64,000 bases of DNA. Origin: Azospirillum brasilense. GTDB lineage: Bacteria; Pseudomonadota; Alphaproteobacteria; Azospirillales; Azospirillaceae. The notes under the pieces are model-generated. The model made no database searches and was not told the DNA's origin. It saw only the letters and a list, made by a program, of their open reading frames with translations. Shown in pieces: positions 52,139 through 59,835 of this stretch; positions within the stretch are counted from its first letter, which is position 1; every line of letters starts with the position of its first letter. The stretch lies in assembly GCF_008365405.1 (NCBI RefSeq), contig NZ_QOKV01000022.1:1-64000 (forward strand), in the 5' to 3' direction. The translations under genes and the position numbers were made by a program.

Positions 52139-52531
52139 ATGGATTTTAGCAATATTTCGGTGTTCCGGCTGACCGGCGCGCGCCTCGATTACTTGGCGGA
52201 GCGGCAGAAGCTGATCGCCGCCAACGTCGTGAACGCCAACACGCCCGGCTATCAGCCGAAGGACCTGAAGCCCTTCGCGGCGCTGATGGACGGCCCTCAG
52301 TCGGTGGCGCCCGCGCTCACCTCGCCCATGCACCTGACGGGCTTCAACCCGTCCGGCGCGGTGCAGGAGGCGCGCAAGCCCGAGCAGTGGGAAACCACGC
52401 CGGACGGCAACGCCGTGTCGCTGGAGCAGGAGATGTCCAAGGGCAGTGAGACGCGCGACGCCTTCGCCCTGACCGCCGGCCTGTTCCAGCGCAACCTGCA
52501 GATCCTGCGCGCCGCCTGGCGCGCCGGCTGA
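52139..52531 (+). CDS. flgB: Flagellar proximal rod protein FlgB
   Basis: 130 residues. The rod-protein N-terminus LAERQKLIAANVVNANTPGY carries the flagellar basal-body rod signature (ANVVNANTPGY), and the C-terminus has LTAGLFQRNLQILRAAWR. It is the first of the flgB-flgC-fliE unit; spacing to flgC is 20 bases. Confidence 0.93.
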   Translation: MDFSNISVFRLTGARLDYLAERQKLIAANVVNANTPGYQPKDLKPFAALMDGPQSVAPALTSPMHLTGFNPSGAVQEARKPEQWETTPDGNAVSLEQEMSKGSETRDAFALTAGLFQRNLQILRAAWRAG

Positions 52532-52551
52532 CGACCTCGGAGTCCCCTCCC

Positions 52552-52971
52552 ATGCTCACCGATCCCCTGGCCGCGACGATGCGGATCGCCAGTTCGGGCC
52601 TGCAGGCGCAGGGCACCCGGCTGCGCGTGGTCGCCGAGAACATCGCCAACGCCGATTCCACCGCCATGACCGCGGGCGGCGATCCCTACCGCCGCAAGAC
52701 CGTCTCCTTCGCCACCACGATGGACCGCGCCGCCGGGTCGGAGATCGTCAAGGTCAAGCAGATCGGGCGCGACCGCAGCGACTTCCAGCTCGTCTACGAG
52801 CCCTCACACCCCGCCGCCGACGAGAAGGGCTACGTCAAGCGCCCGAACGTCCAGCCGCTGATCGAGATGATGGACATGCGCGAGGCCAGCCGCTCCTTCG
52901 AGGCGAGCGTCAACGTGATCGAGCAGTCGCGGACCATGATGAGCCGCATGATCGACCTTCTGCGCGGCTGA
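52552..52971 (+). CDS. flgC: Flagellar proximal rod protein FlgC
   Basis: 139 residues with the N-terminal rod signature (RIASSGLQAQGTRLRVVAEN, IANADST) and the C-terminal MMDMREASRSFEASVNVIEQ, SRTMMSRMIDLL. It builds the rod with FlgB and FliE. Confidence 0.95.
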   Translation: MLTDPLAATMRIASSGLQAQGTRLRVVAENIANADSTAMTAGGDPYRRKTVSFATTMDRAAGSEIVKVKQIGRDRSDFQLVYEPSHPAADEKGYVKRPNVQPLIEMMDMREASRSFEASVNVIEQSRTMMSRMIDLLRG

Positions 52972-52984
52972 GGAGACCTGAAGC

Positions 52985-53347
52985 ATGATCGAACCCATCG
53001 GCCGCGCCGCCGCCGCCTACGGCCTCCACCGCGCGCCCCTGGCCCAGCCGGCGCCCGCCGCCTCGCTCGCCACGTCTCCTGCGGCTGCTGCTGTGACGTC
53101 GCCGTCCACCGAGACGGCGGCGTCGGCGGAGAGCAGTTTCGGCGCCTTCCTCGACCGGCAGGTATCGCAGGCGGTGGAGACGCTGAACGAGGGCGAGCGC
53201 ATGTCCGTCGCCGCCGTCGCCGGCAAGGCCGGCACGCACGAGGTCGTGCGCTCCGTGCTCGCCGCCGAGATGACCGTGCAGACGGTGGTGTCGATCCGCG
53301 ACCGCATGGTGCAGGCCTATCAGGACGTCATGCGGATGGCGATTTGA
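52985..53347 (+). CDS. fliE: Flagellar hook-basal body complex protein FliE
   Basis: 120 residues. The Ala/Pro-rich N-terminus is followed by SFGAFLDRQVSQAVETLNEG and the FliE C-terminal pattern AAEMTVQTVVSIRDRMVQAY QDVMRM. It links the MS ring to the rod. GAGGAGA precedes the start. Confidence 0.93.
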   Translation: MIEPIGRAAAAYGLHRAPLAQPAPAASLATSPAAAAVTSPSTETAASAESSFGAFLDRQVSQAVETLNEGERMSVAAVAGKAGTHEVVRSVLAAEMTVQTVVSIRDRMVQAYQDVMRMAI

Positions 53348-53370
53348 GCTGTGCGGTGATTGGAGCGTTA

Positions 53371-53442
53371 TTGCCCCCTCCCTAACCCTCCCCCGCTTCG
53401 CAGGGGAGGGAAGGGGCCCGCAAAGCGGGAAGGGTGGGGCAA
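53371..53442. repeat. GC-rich intergenic repeat between fliE and fliQ
   Basis: Outer arms TTGCCCC (53371-53377) and GGGGCAA (53436-53442) enclose an inner hairpin CCCTCCCC (53386-53393) / GGGGAGGG (53403-53410). It belongs to the same family as the elements at 3487, 15161, 29592 and 34404, here inside a flagellar operon. Confidence 0.75.
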
Positions 53443-53464
53443 CCGCTCCCCCAGGAGAACCCCC

Positions 53465-53731
53465 ATGAACGAAGCCGACGTGCTGGAAGTCCTGCGCACG
53501 GGCATCTGGACGATGCTGCTGATCGCCGCGCCGCCGCTGATCATCGCGGTTCTGGTGGGCGTGGCGATCTCGCTCGTCCAGGCGCTGACCCAGGTGCAGG
53601 AGATGACGCTGACCTTCGTGCCGAAGATCGTCGCCATCCTGGTCACCACCGTGCTGGCGCTGCCCTTCATGTACGGCGCCCTGACCACCTACGCCGACCG
53701 GCTGGGCAGCCTGATCGTCTCGGTGCGGTGA
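53465..53731 (+). CDS. fliQ: Flagellar export gate protein FliQ
   Basis: 88 residues with two membrane segments: MLLIAAPPLIIAVLVGVAIS and IVAILVTTVLALPFMYGALT, separated by VQALTQVQEMTLTFVPK, the FliQ signature. It forms the export gate with FliP and FliR. The ATG is preceded by AGGAGAACCCCC. The SLT gene begins one base after its stop codon. Confidence 0.95.
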   Translation: MNEADVLEVLRTGIWTMLLIAAPPLIIAVLVGVAISLVQALTQVQEMTLTFVPKIVAILVTTVLALPFMYGALTTYADRLGSLIVSVR

Positions 53732-53732
53732 C

Positions 53733-54503
53733 ATGCGCCGGCTGGCCGGACTGGCGGCGCTGCTCCTGGCCGGGACCGCGACCGCCGCGGAGGTGAAGCC
53801 GCCGGCCGCGCAGATCGGCACCTGGTCCACCGCCCTCTACGCGCCGCGCGTCCTGCCCGCGCGCAGCCTGCCGCCGGAGGCCGCCTGCATCGACGCCATC
53901 CTGGCGGCGGAGCGTGAGGCGGGGGTGACCGACCACATGCTGCTCGCCATGGGTTTCACTGAGGCCGGGCGGATGACCGCCGACCGGCTGTTCACCGTCT
54001 GGCCCTGGACCGTCAACACCGAAGGCGCCTCCAGCTACTTCCCGACGCGGGAGGAGGCCATCGCCTTCGTGCGCGCCGCGCAGGCGCGGGGCACGCGCTC
54101 CATCGACGTCGGCTGTCTTCAGGTCAATCTGAAATGGCACCCCGACGCCTTCCCCGACCTGGAGACCGCCTTCGACCCGCGCGCCAACGCCCGCTACGCC
54201 GCGCGCTTCCTGGGCGACCTGCACCGTGCGCAGGGATCGTTGGACGCCGCCATCGCCCGCTACCACTCCGCCCAGTCGGAGCGCGGGGCGGCCTACCGCG
54301 AGCGGGTCGGCGGCAACCGGCGCTGGGTGGCCGGCGCCATGGATTACCTGAAGGCGCTGGCTGCCGGTCCCCAAGCGGCCGCTTCCCAAGCCGCCCCCGG
54401 CGCGTTGCCCGCCTGGGGCAAGGCCGAGCTTGGCCGCCTGTCCTTCCTGTCCAGCCTCTACGCCAACGCGGCGGCGAAACCCCTTCTGCCGGGCGCGGAC
54501 TGA
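53733..54503 (+). CDS. Flagellar lytic transglycosylase (SltF-like)
   Basis: 256 residues with a Sec signal (LAGLAALLLAGTATAAE). The SLT fold contains catalytic Glu77 in MGFTEAGR, SIDVGCLQVNLKWHPDAFPD (the family GLMQVN-like motif) and AIARYHSAQSERGAAYRERV. It should cut peptidoglycan to let the rod pass, as SltF does in Rhodobacter; alphaproteobacterial FlgJ often lacks this domain. Its place between fliQ and flhA supports this role. Confidence 0.85.
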   Translation: MRRLAGLAALLLAGTATAAEVKPPAAQIGTWSTALYAPRVLPARSLPPEAACIDAILAAEREAGVTDHMLLAMGFTEAGRMTADRLFTVWPWTVNTEGASSYFPTREEAIAFVRAAQARGTRSIDVGCLQVNLKWHPDAFPDLETAFDPRANARYAARFLGDLHRAQGSLDAAIARYHSAQSERGAAYRERVGGNRRWVAGAMDYLKALAAGPQAAASQAAPGALPAWGKAELGRLSFLSSLYANAAAKPLLPGAD

Positions 54504-54510
54504 CCCCGAC

Positions 54511-54529
54511 GTAAAAGCCGGTTTTACCG
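54511..54529 (+). promoter_or_regulatory. Shared flagellar motif upstream of flhA
   Basis: GTAAAAGCCGGTTTTACCG: GTAAAA and TTTTAC form an inverted repeat around GCCGG. It shares CCGGTTTTA with the flgB and flagellin upstream motifs and lies about 45 bases before the flhA start. Confidence 0.5.
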
Positions 54530-54573
54530 CGGGGCGCTAGCGTACCAACGGTGCCGCACCCTGGAGTTCCCGC

Positions 54574-56667
54574 ATGGCTTTCACGGACACCCTTCGGAAC
54601 CGGATGACCAGCCTCGGCGATGCCGGGCTGGCGAACCGCGACGTGCTGTTCGCGCTGGGCATCCTGCTGGTGCTGGCCGTGCTGTTCCTGCCGGTGCCGA
54701 CCTGGTTCCTCGACCTCGGGCTGACGCTGTCGCTGGCGGTCAGCGTGCTGATCCTGATGGTCTCGCTGTGGATCAGCAAACCCCTGGACTTCTCCTCCTT
54801 CCCGACCGTGCTGCTGGTCGTCACGGTGCTCCGGCTGGCGCTGAACATCGCCTCGACCCGCCTGATCCTCAGCCACGGGCACAACGGCCCGTCCGCCGCC
54901 GGCCATGTGATCGAGGGCTTCAGCCAGTTCATCATGGGCGGCAACTTCGTGATCGGCGTGGTGATCTTCGCCATCCTGATCGTCATCAACTTCGTGGTCA
55001 TCACCAAGGGCGCCTCCCGCATCGCGGAGGTCGGCGCGCGCTTCACGCTGGACGCCATCCCCGGCAAGCAGATGGCCATCGACGCCGACCTGTCCGCCGG
55101 CATGATCGACGACGTCGAGGCCCGCCGCCGCCGCAAGGAACTGGAGGACGAGAGCACCTTCTTCGGCGCCATGGACGGCGCGTCGAAGTTCGTGCGCGGC
55201 GACGCGGTGGCCGGGCTGGTCGTCACCGCCATCAACGTGCTGGGCGGCATGGCCATCGGCATGGCCCAGCAGGGCATGTCCTTCGAGTCCGCGGCGTCGG
55301 TCTACACCATCCTGACGGTGGGCGACGGTCTGGCGACGCAGATCCCGGCGCTGGTCGTCTCGCTGGCCGCCGGCCTGCTGGTGACCAAGGGCGGCAACGT
55401 CGGCTCCGCCGATCAGGCGGTGCTCGCCCAGCTCGGCGGCTATCCCAAGGCGCTGATGGTGGCGGGCGGGCTGCTCGTCACGCTGGGCGTCACGCCGGGC
55501 CTGCCGGCCGCCCCCTTCGTCCTGCTGGGCGGCGGCTTCGGCGCGGCGGGCTGGTACGCGATGCGCGGCAAGATGCGCCGCGCCGCACTCGCCCGGCTGG
55601 AGGAAAGCCGCAAGGCCCCGACCGCCCCCGCCGAGGAATCGGTGGAGGACATGCTGAAGGTGGACGAGGTGAAGGTCGAGGTCGGCAACCACCTCGTCCC
55701 GCTGATCCTCAACAAGAACGGCCCGCTGACCGGCAAGGTGAAGACGCTGCGCAAGCGCTTCGCCAAGGAATTCGGCTTCATCCTGCCGTCGGTGCGCATC
55801 AAGGACAGCAGCTTCCTGCCGCCCAAGGGCTACGTCGTCAGCGTCATGGGCGTCGAGGTGGCGAGCGGCGAGGTGCGGCCCAAGCAGCTTCTCGCCATCG
55901 ACCCGTCCGGCGGGGCCGCCCCCGACCTGCCCGGCGAGGCGACGCGCGAGCCGACCTTCAACCTCCAGGCCCGCTGGATCGACCCGGCGCGGCACGAAGA
56001 GGCCATCGCCAAGGGCTACACGGTGGTCGACCCGGAAAGCGTCATCACCACCCACCTGACCGAGGTCATCAAGGACCACCTCTCGACCCTGCTGACCTTC
56101 GCCGCCATGCAGAAGCTGATCGACGGGCTGGGCCGGGAGTACCAGAAGCTGATCGCCGACATGGTGCCGTCGCGCATCACGCTGGTGGTGGTGCAGCGCG
56201 TGCTCCAGGCGCTGCTGGCGGAGCGGGTGTCGATCCGCAACCTGCCGGCCATCGTCGAGGCCATCGCCGAGGCGGTGAACTGGACGCGCAACATCACGTT
56301 GGTCACCGAGCATGTGCGGGCGCGGCTGGGCCAGCAGATCTGCCAGTCGCTGACCGCCCCCGACGGCTTCGTCCCGGTCATCGTCCTGACCCCGCGGTGG
56401 GAACAGGCGCTCCAGCAGAGCGTCATCGCGGAGGGCGAGGACCGCCGCTTCGCCATGCCGCCGACCCAGGTGCAGGAGTTCCTGACGGCGCTGCGCATCA
56501 CCATCCAGAAGCACGCCACGCCGCAGGTCTGGCCGGCGCTGCTGGTCGGGGCGGAGGTGCGGCCCTTCGTGCGCTCCCTGCTGGAGCGGGTCAGCCCGAT
56601 GACCCCGGTCATCAGCCACGCGGAGCTGCACCGCAAGGTGTCCGTCAAGACGATCGACCAGGTGTGA
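54574..56667 (+). CDS. flhA: Flagellar export protein FlhA
   Basis: 697 residues, normal length. The N-terminal membrane domain has about eight segments with the FlhA signature (VLRLALNIASTRLIL, GGNFVIGVVIFAILIVINFV, GASRIAEVGARFTLDAIPGK, QMAIDADLSAGMIDD). The cytoplasmic domain from about 360 includes LQRW-like IDPARHEEAIAKGYTVVDPE and VITTHLTEVIKDHLSTLLTF. It is the nonameric export gate receptor. It is followed by fliR and flhB. Confidence 0.97.
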   Translation: MAFTDTLRNRMTSLGDAGLANRDVLFALGILLVLAVLFLPVPTWFLDLGLTLSLAVSVLILMVSLWISKPLDFSSFPTVLLVVTVLRLALNIASTRLILSHGHNGPSAAGHVIEGFSQFIMGGNFVIGVVIFAILIVINFVVITKGASRIAEVGARFTLDAIPGKQMAIDADLSAGMIDDVEARRRRKELEDESTFFGAMDGASKFVRGDAVAGLVVTAINVLGGMAIGMAQQGMSFESAASVYTILTVGDGLATQIPALVVSLAAGLLVTKGGNVGSADQAVLAQLGGYPKALMVAGGLLVTLGVTPGLPAAPFVLLGGGFGAAGWYAMRGKMRRAALARLEESRKAPTAPAEESVEDMLKVDEVKVEVGNHLVPLILNKNGPLTGKVKTLRKRFAKEFGFILPSVRIKDSSFLPPKGYVVSVMGVEVASGEVRPKQLLAIDPSGGAAPDLPGEATREPTFNLQARWIDPARHEEAIAKGYTVVDPESVITTHLTEVIKDHLSTLLTFAAMQKLIDGLGREYQKLIADMVPSRITLVVVQRVLQALLAERVSIRNLPAIVEAIAEAVNWTRNITLVTEHVRARLGQQICQSLTAPDGFVPVIVLTPRWEQALQQSVIAEGEDRRFAMPPTQVQEFLTALRITIQKHATPQVWPALLVGAEVRPFVRSLLERVSPMTPVISHAELHRKVSVKTIDQV

Positions 56668-56692
56668 AGGGCCGGGAAGGAAAAGAACAGTG

Positions 56693-57451
56693 ATGGACAC
56701 GCTCGCCGACCTGCTCAGCCTGGAGGTCTACCGCGCCTTCCTGGTCTTCGCCCGCGTCGCCGCGGCGGTCAGCCTGCTGCCCGGCTTCGGCGAGTTGGCG
56801 GTGCCGCCGCGCGTGCGGCTGTGCATCGCGATTCCCGTTGCGCTGGCGCTGACCCCGACCGTGCCCGGCCTGCCCGACCGGCTGCCCCCCGACGCCGCGG
56901 TGATGCTGGAGCAGATCTTCGCGGAGACGATGGCGGGCGCCTTCCTCGGGCTGGGGGCCAAGCTGTTCCTGGCCTCGCTCCAGGTCGCGGGCAACATCGC
57001 CGCCCAGGCGATGGGCCTCGCCAATCCCTTCGGCACCGACGCGGCGGGGTTCGAGAGCGGATCGATCCTGTCGGGCACGCTGGTCATCGCCGGGCTGGCG
57101 CTGCTGTTCGCGCTCGACCTGCATTACCTGATGATCGACGCGTTGGTGCGCTCCTACGGAAGCTGGCCGGCGGCGACGCTGCCCGATCCCGGCATGGTGG
57201 CGGGGCGCTACGCCCAGCTCGTCGGCGTCACCTTCCGGCTGGGCGTGCAGATGGCCGCTCCCTTCCTGGTCTTCGGCATGATTGCCAACATGGCGCTGGC
57301 CCTGGTCAACCGCGTGATGCCCTCCATGCCCGTCTATTTCGTCGCCACCCCGGCGATGGTCGGCGGCGGGATGCTGGTCTTCCTGGTGACGGCCGGCGCC
57401 ATGGTCACCGCCACGTTGGCGGCGCTGGCCGGCTGGCTCGGCGGGCGATGA
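56693..57451 (+). CDS. fliR: Flagellar export gate protein FliR
   Basis: 252 residues, about six membrane segments; typical FliR stretches are VYRAFLVFARVAAAVSLLPG, LGLGAKLFLASLQVAGNIAA, QAMGLANPFGTD and FLVFGMIANMALALVNRVMP. ATG 56693 is preferred to GTG 56690; AAGGAAAAG lies upstream. It works with FliP, FliQ and FlhB in the export gate. Confidence 0.95.
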   Translation: MDTLADLLSLEVYRAFLVFARVAAAVSLLPGFGELAVPPRVRLCIAIPVALALTPTVPGLPDRLPPDAAVMLEQIFAETMAGAFLGLGAKLFLASLQVAGNIAAQAMGLANPFGTDAAGFESGSILSGTLVIAGLALLFALDLHYLMIDALVRSYGSWPAATLPDPGMVAGRYAQLVGVTFRLGVQMAAPFLVFGMIANMALALVNRVMPSMPVYFVATPAMVGGGMLVFLVTAGAMVTATLAALAGWLGGR

Positions 57452-57475
57452 GAAGGGGGCGGTGAGGGGGCGGCG

Positions 57476-58576
57476 ATGTCCGACAACACCCAGGACGAGG
57501 AACAGAAAACCGAGGAGCCGACCGAGAAGCGGCTGCGCGAGGCGATGGACAAGGGCGACGTCCCTCGCGCCCGCGATGTCGGTCTGGCCGCCACCATGGC
57601 GGCGGCCTGGCTGATCGCCGCGGCCGGCGGGCCGCTCGCCGCCTCCCGCATCGCCGAGGTGCTGCTGCCGTTGATCGAGAATCCGAACGACATCCGGCTC
57701 GACGGCGGCCCCTACGACGTGATGAACAGCCTGCGCTGGCTGATCGGCGGGGTGGCGGTGGCGATGCTGCCGGTGCTGGGCCTGCTGGTCGGCGGGGCGG
57801 TGGTGTCGGCGGTCGGGCAGGGGCCGCTGCTGGCAGCGAGCGACCGCATCCGGCCCAAGCTGTCGCATTTGTCGCCGCTCAGCGGCTGGCGCCGCATCTT
57901 CGCGCGCCACGCGCTGGTCGAATTCGTGAAGAGTCTCGTGAAACTGGCGATCATCGCCTGCGCCGTCTGGTTCGCCGTGGCGCCCTACATCGATTGGACG
58001 GAGGGGATCGTGGGCATGGACGTTGCGGCGCTGCCCGACCTGCTGCGGGATCTGACCCTGCGGCTGCTGCTGGCCGTCCTCCTGGCGACGGTGGTGATGG
58101 CCGCCGTGGACGTGCTGTGGAACCGGCTGGAATGGCGGCGCCGCCTGCGCATGACCTTCCAGGAGCTGAAGGACGAGTTCAAGCAGACCGAGGGCGACCC
58201 GCATCTGAAGGCGAAGCTGCGCGAGATCCGGCGCGACCGCTCGAAGCGCCGCATGATGGCGAACGTGCCGCGCGCCACGGTGGTCATCGCCAACCCGACC
58301 CACTTCGCGGTGGCGCTGGAGTACGACCGCGCCCGGATGCCGGCGCCGGTCTGCCTCGCCAAGGGGGCCGACCTCGTGGCGCTGCGCATCCGCGCGGTGG
58401 CGGAGGAGAACGGCGTGCCGGTGATCGAGAACCCGCCGCTGGCCCGCGCCCTCTACGCCGCGTCGGAGGTCGACGCGGTGATCCCGCTCCAGCATTACCA
58501 GGCGGTGGCCGAGGTGATGATGTATGTGCTGCGCCTGAAGAACGGCGGGGGCACGCAGCCGGCACAGCGGGCGTGA
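57476..58576 (+). CDS. flhB: Flagellar export switch protein FlhB
   Basis: 366 residues. N-terminal EEQKTEEPTEKRLREAMDKG, four membrane segments, and a cytoplasmic domain with the autocleavage motif NPTH (Asn273-Pro274). It switches export from rod/hook to filament substrates after self-cleavage. It closes the flagellar block. Confidence 0.96.
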   Translation: MSDNTQDEEQKTEEPTEKRLREAMDKGDVPRARDVGLAATMAAAWLIAAAGGPLAASRIAEVLLPLIENPNDIRLDGGPYDVMNSLRWLIGGVAVAMLPVLGLLVGGAVVSAVGQGPLLAASDRIRPKLSHLSPLSGWRRIFARHALVEFVKSLVKLAIIACAVWFAVAPYIDWTEGIVGMDVAALPDLLRDLTLRLLLAVLLATVVMAAVDVLWNRLEWRRRLRMTFQELKDEFKQTEGDPHLKAKLREIRRDRSKRRMMANVPRATVVIANPTHFAVALEYDRARMPAPVCLAKGADLVALRIRAVAEENGVPVIENPPLARALYAASEVDAVIPLQHYQAVAEVMMYVLRLKNGGGTQPAQRA

Positions 58577-58690
58577 TGGGGTGGGCATGATCCGGCGGAC
58601 GCCGGATGGTTTGGAATTCAGCTTAATGTCTTCTCAACGGGTTTGGCGGTAGACGAAGGAACTCCTCACCTTCCGCGGCGCATCACGGCA

Positions 58691-59230
58691 ATGAGCGACG
58701 GCGACGACCTGTTCGAGATGTACCGCTCCGACCGCGCGGCCTCCGGCGCGCTGAAGGGGGAGGCGCTGGCCGCCGCGCTGGCCGACAACGTGCGGCGCAG
58801 CTTCGCCGAGATGGACCGGCTGATCCCGGAGGTGACCCAGGCGCTCGCCCAGGCCCGCTACACGCTGCGCCTCGCCCCCGCGGTGGTGGACCGTGGCAGC
58901 TACCTTCAGCACGACCGCTCATCCGAAAGTTTCCGCGATTACCTGCGCTTGTGGAGCCACCGCCGCGCCGAGGCGGGCAGCGGCGGGATGCATTGGGAAG
59001 CGAAGATCCTGGTCACCGACAGCCGCCGCCGCACGGCGGAACTCGGGCTGGGCGTGGCCATCGAATGGCCGACCGCGGACCGCGCGGCCGATTGCGCCTT
59101 CGTGGAGTTCTGGACGACCGGCCAGGGGGTGAACCTCCCCTCCGAGGGCCGCAACTTCCAGCGCGCCCTGGTCGCCTGCCTGCGGCGGCTGGAAGAGGCG
59201 GGGGAGATCACGCCCGCCGTGAAGCGCTGA
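58691..59230 (+). CDS. Hypothetical protein
   Basis: 179 residues from ATG 58691; no clear ribosome site, and TTG 58643 would add 16 residues. It has acidic helical N-terminal segments (AALADNVRRSFAEMDRLIPE) and a mixed C-terminal half (MHWEAKILVTDSRRRTAELG, DCAFVEFWTTGQGVNLPSEG). It looks soluble and has no motif I recognise. It lies after flhB on the same strand but separated by 114 bases. Confidence 0.55.
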   Translation: MSDGDDLFEMYRSDRAASGALKGEALAAALADNVRRSFAEMDRLIPEVTQALAQARYTLRLAPAVVDRGSYLQHDRSSESFRDYLRLWSHRRAEAGSGGMHWEAKILVTDSRRRTAELGLGVAIEWPTADRAADCAFVEFWTTGQGVNLPSEGRNFQRALVACLRRLEEAGEITPAVKR

Positions 59231-59275
59231 TCGCGGCAGCCGGGCGGCTGTCACCTTTCTTCACCGTTCGAACCC

Positions 59276-59704
59276 TCACCGCTCGAACTTCGTCGCCATG
59301 ATGATCGACGAGGTCGTTCGCTCGATGCCGTCGATGGCGCCGATGCGGTCGATCAGCGCGTCCATCTCCTCCATGGTCCCGGTCCGCACCACGGCGATCA
59401 GGTCGTGTGCGCCGCTGATGGCGTGGAGCGCCCGCACCTCCGGAATCCGCTTCAGCGCCTGGACCACGGCGGCGGTCAGCTTGGGCGACAGGTTGATCGA
59501 GACATGGGCGCGGATCATCCGGCGCGCCGTCTCGTCCGACAGCCGCACCGTGTAGCCGGCGATCACCCCGCGCTCCTCCAGCCGCTGGATGCGGCTCTGC
59601 ACCGTGCTGCGCGACACGCGCAGGCGGCGGGCCAGCGCGGCGGTGGGCTCCCGCGCGTTGTCCTGAAGCGCGTCGAGAAGATGCTGATCCAGCTCGTCCA
59701 TCAT
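59276..59704 (-). CDS. Lrp/AsnC-family regulator
   Basis: 142 residues. Helix-turn-helix MDELDQHLLDALQDNAREPT, RRLRVSRSTVQSRIQRLEER in the first 50, and the RAM ligand domain with VRALHAISGAHDLIAVVRTG and IDGIERTTSSIIMATKFER. GGAAGGG lies upstream. It is divergent from the saccharopine dehydrogenase-family gene, and the gap carries a perfect inverted repeat. Confidence 0.9.
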   Translation of the reverse strand: MMDELDQHLLDALQDNAREPTAALARRLRVSRSTVQSRIQRLEERGVIAGYTVRLSDETARRMIRAHVSINLSPKLTAAVVQALKRIPEVRALHAISGAHDLIAVVRTGTMEEMDALIDRIGAIDGIERTTSSIIMATKFER

Positions 59705-59791
59705 ATCGCCGGCCCTTCCGTCAATCCGCCGACCATTATCAGGCGTTTCGGCACCCTGCACCCTGCACATCGACAGGCCGTCCGGTCAAGA

Positions 59792-59810
59792 TTGCGTCAT
59801 AACGACGCAA
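59792..59810. promoter_or_regulatory. Candidate Lrp-type operator
   Basis: TTGCGTC at 59792-59798 and GACGCAA at 59804-59810 form a perfect 7-bp inverted repeat with a 5-base spacer ATAAC. It lies 25 bases before the dehydrogenase start and about 90 bases from the Lrp start, the expected place for the divergently encoded regulator. Confidence 0.6.
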
Positions 59811-59835
59811 GCCAACAAACAGGGGGTACGGGACG

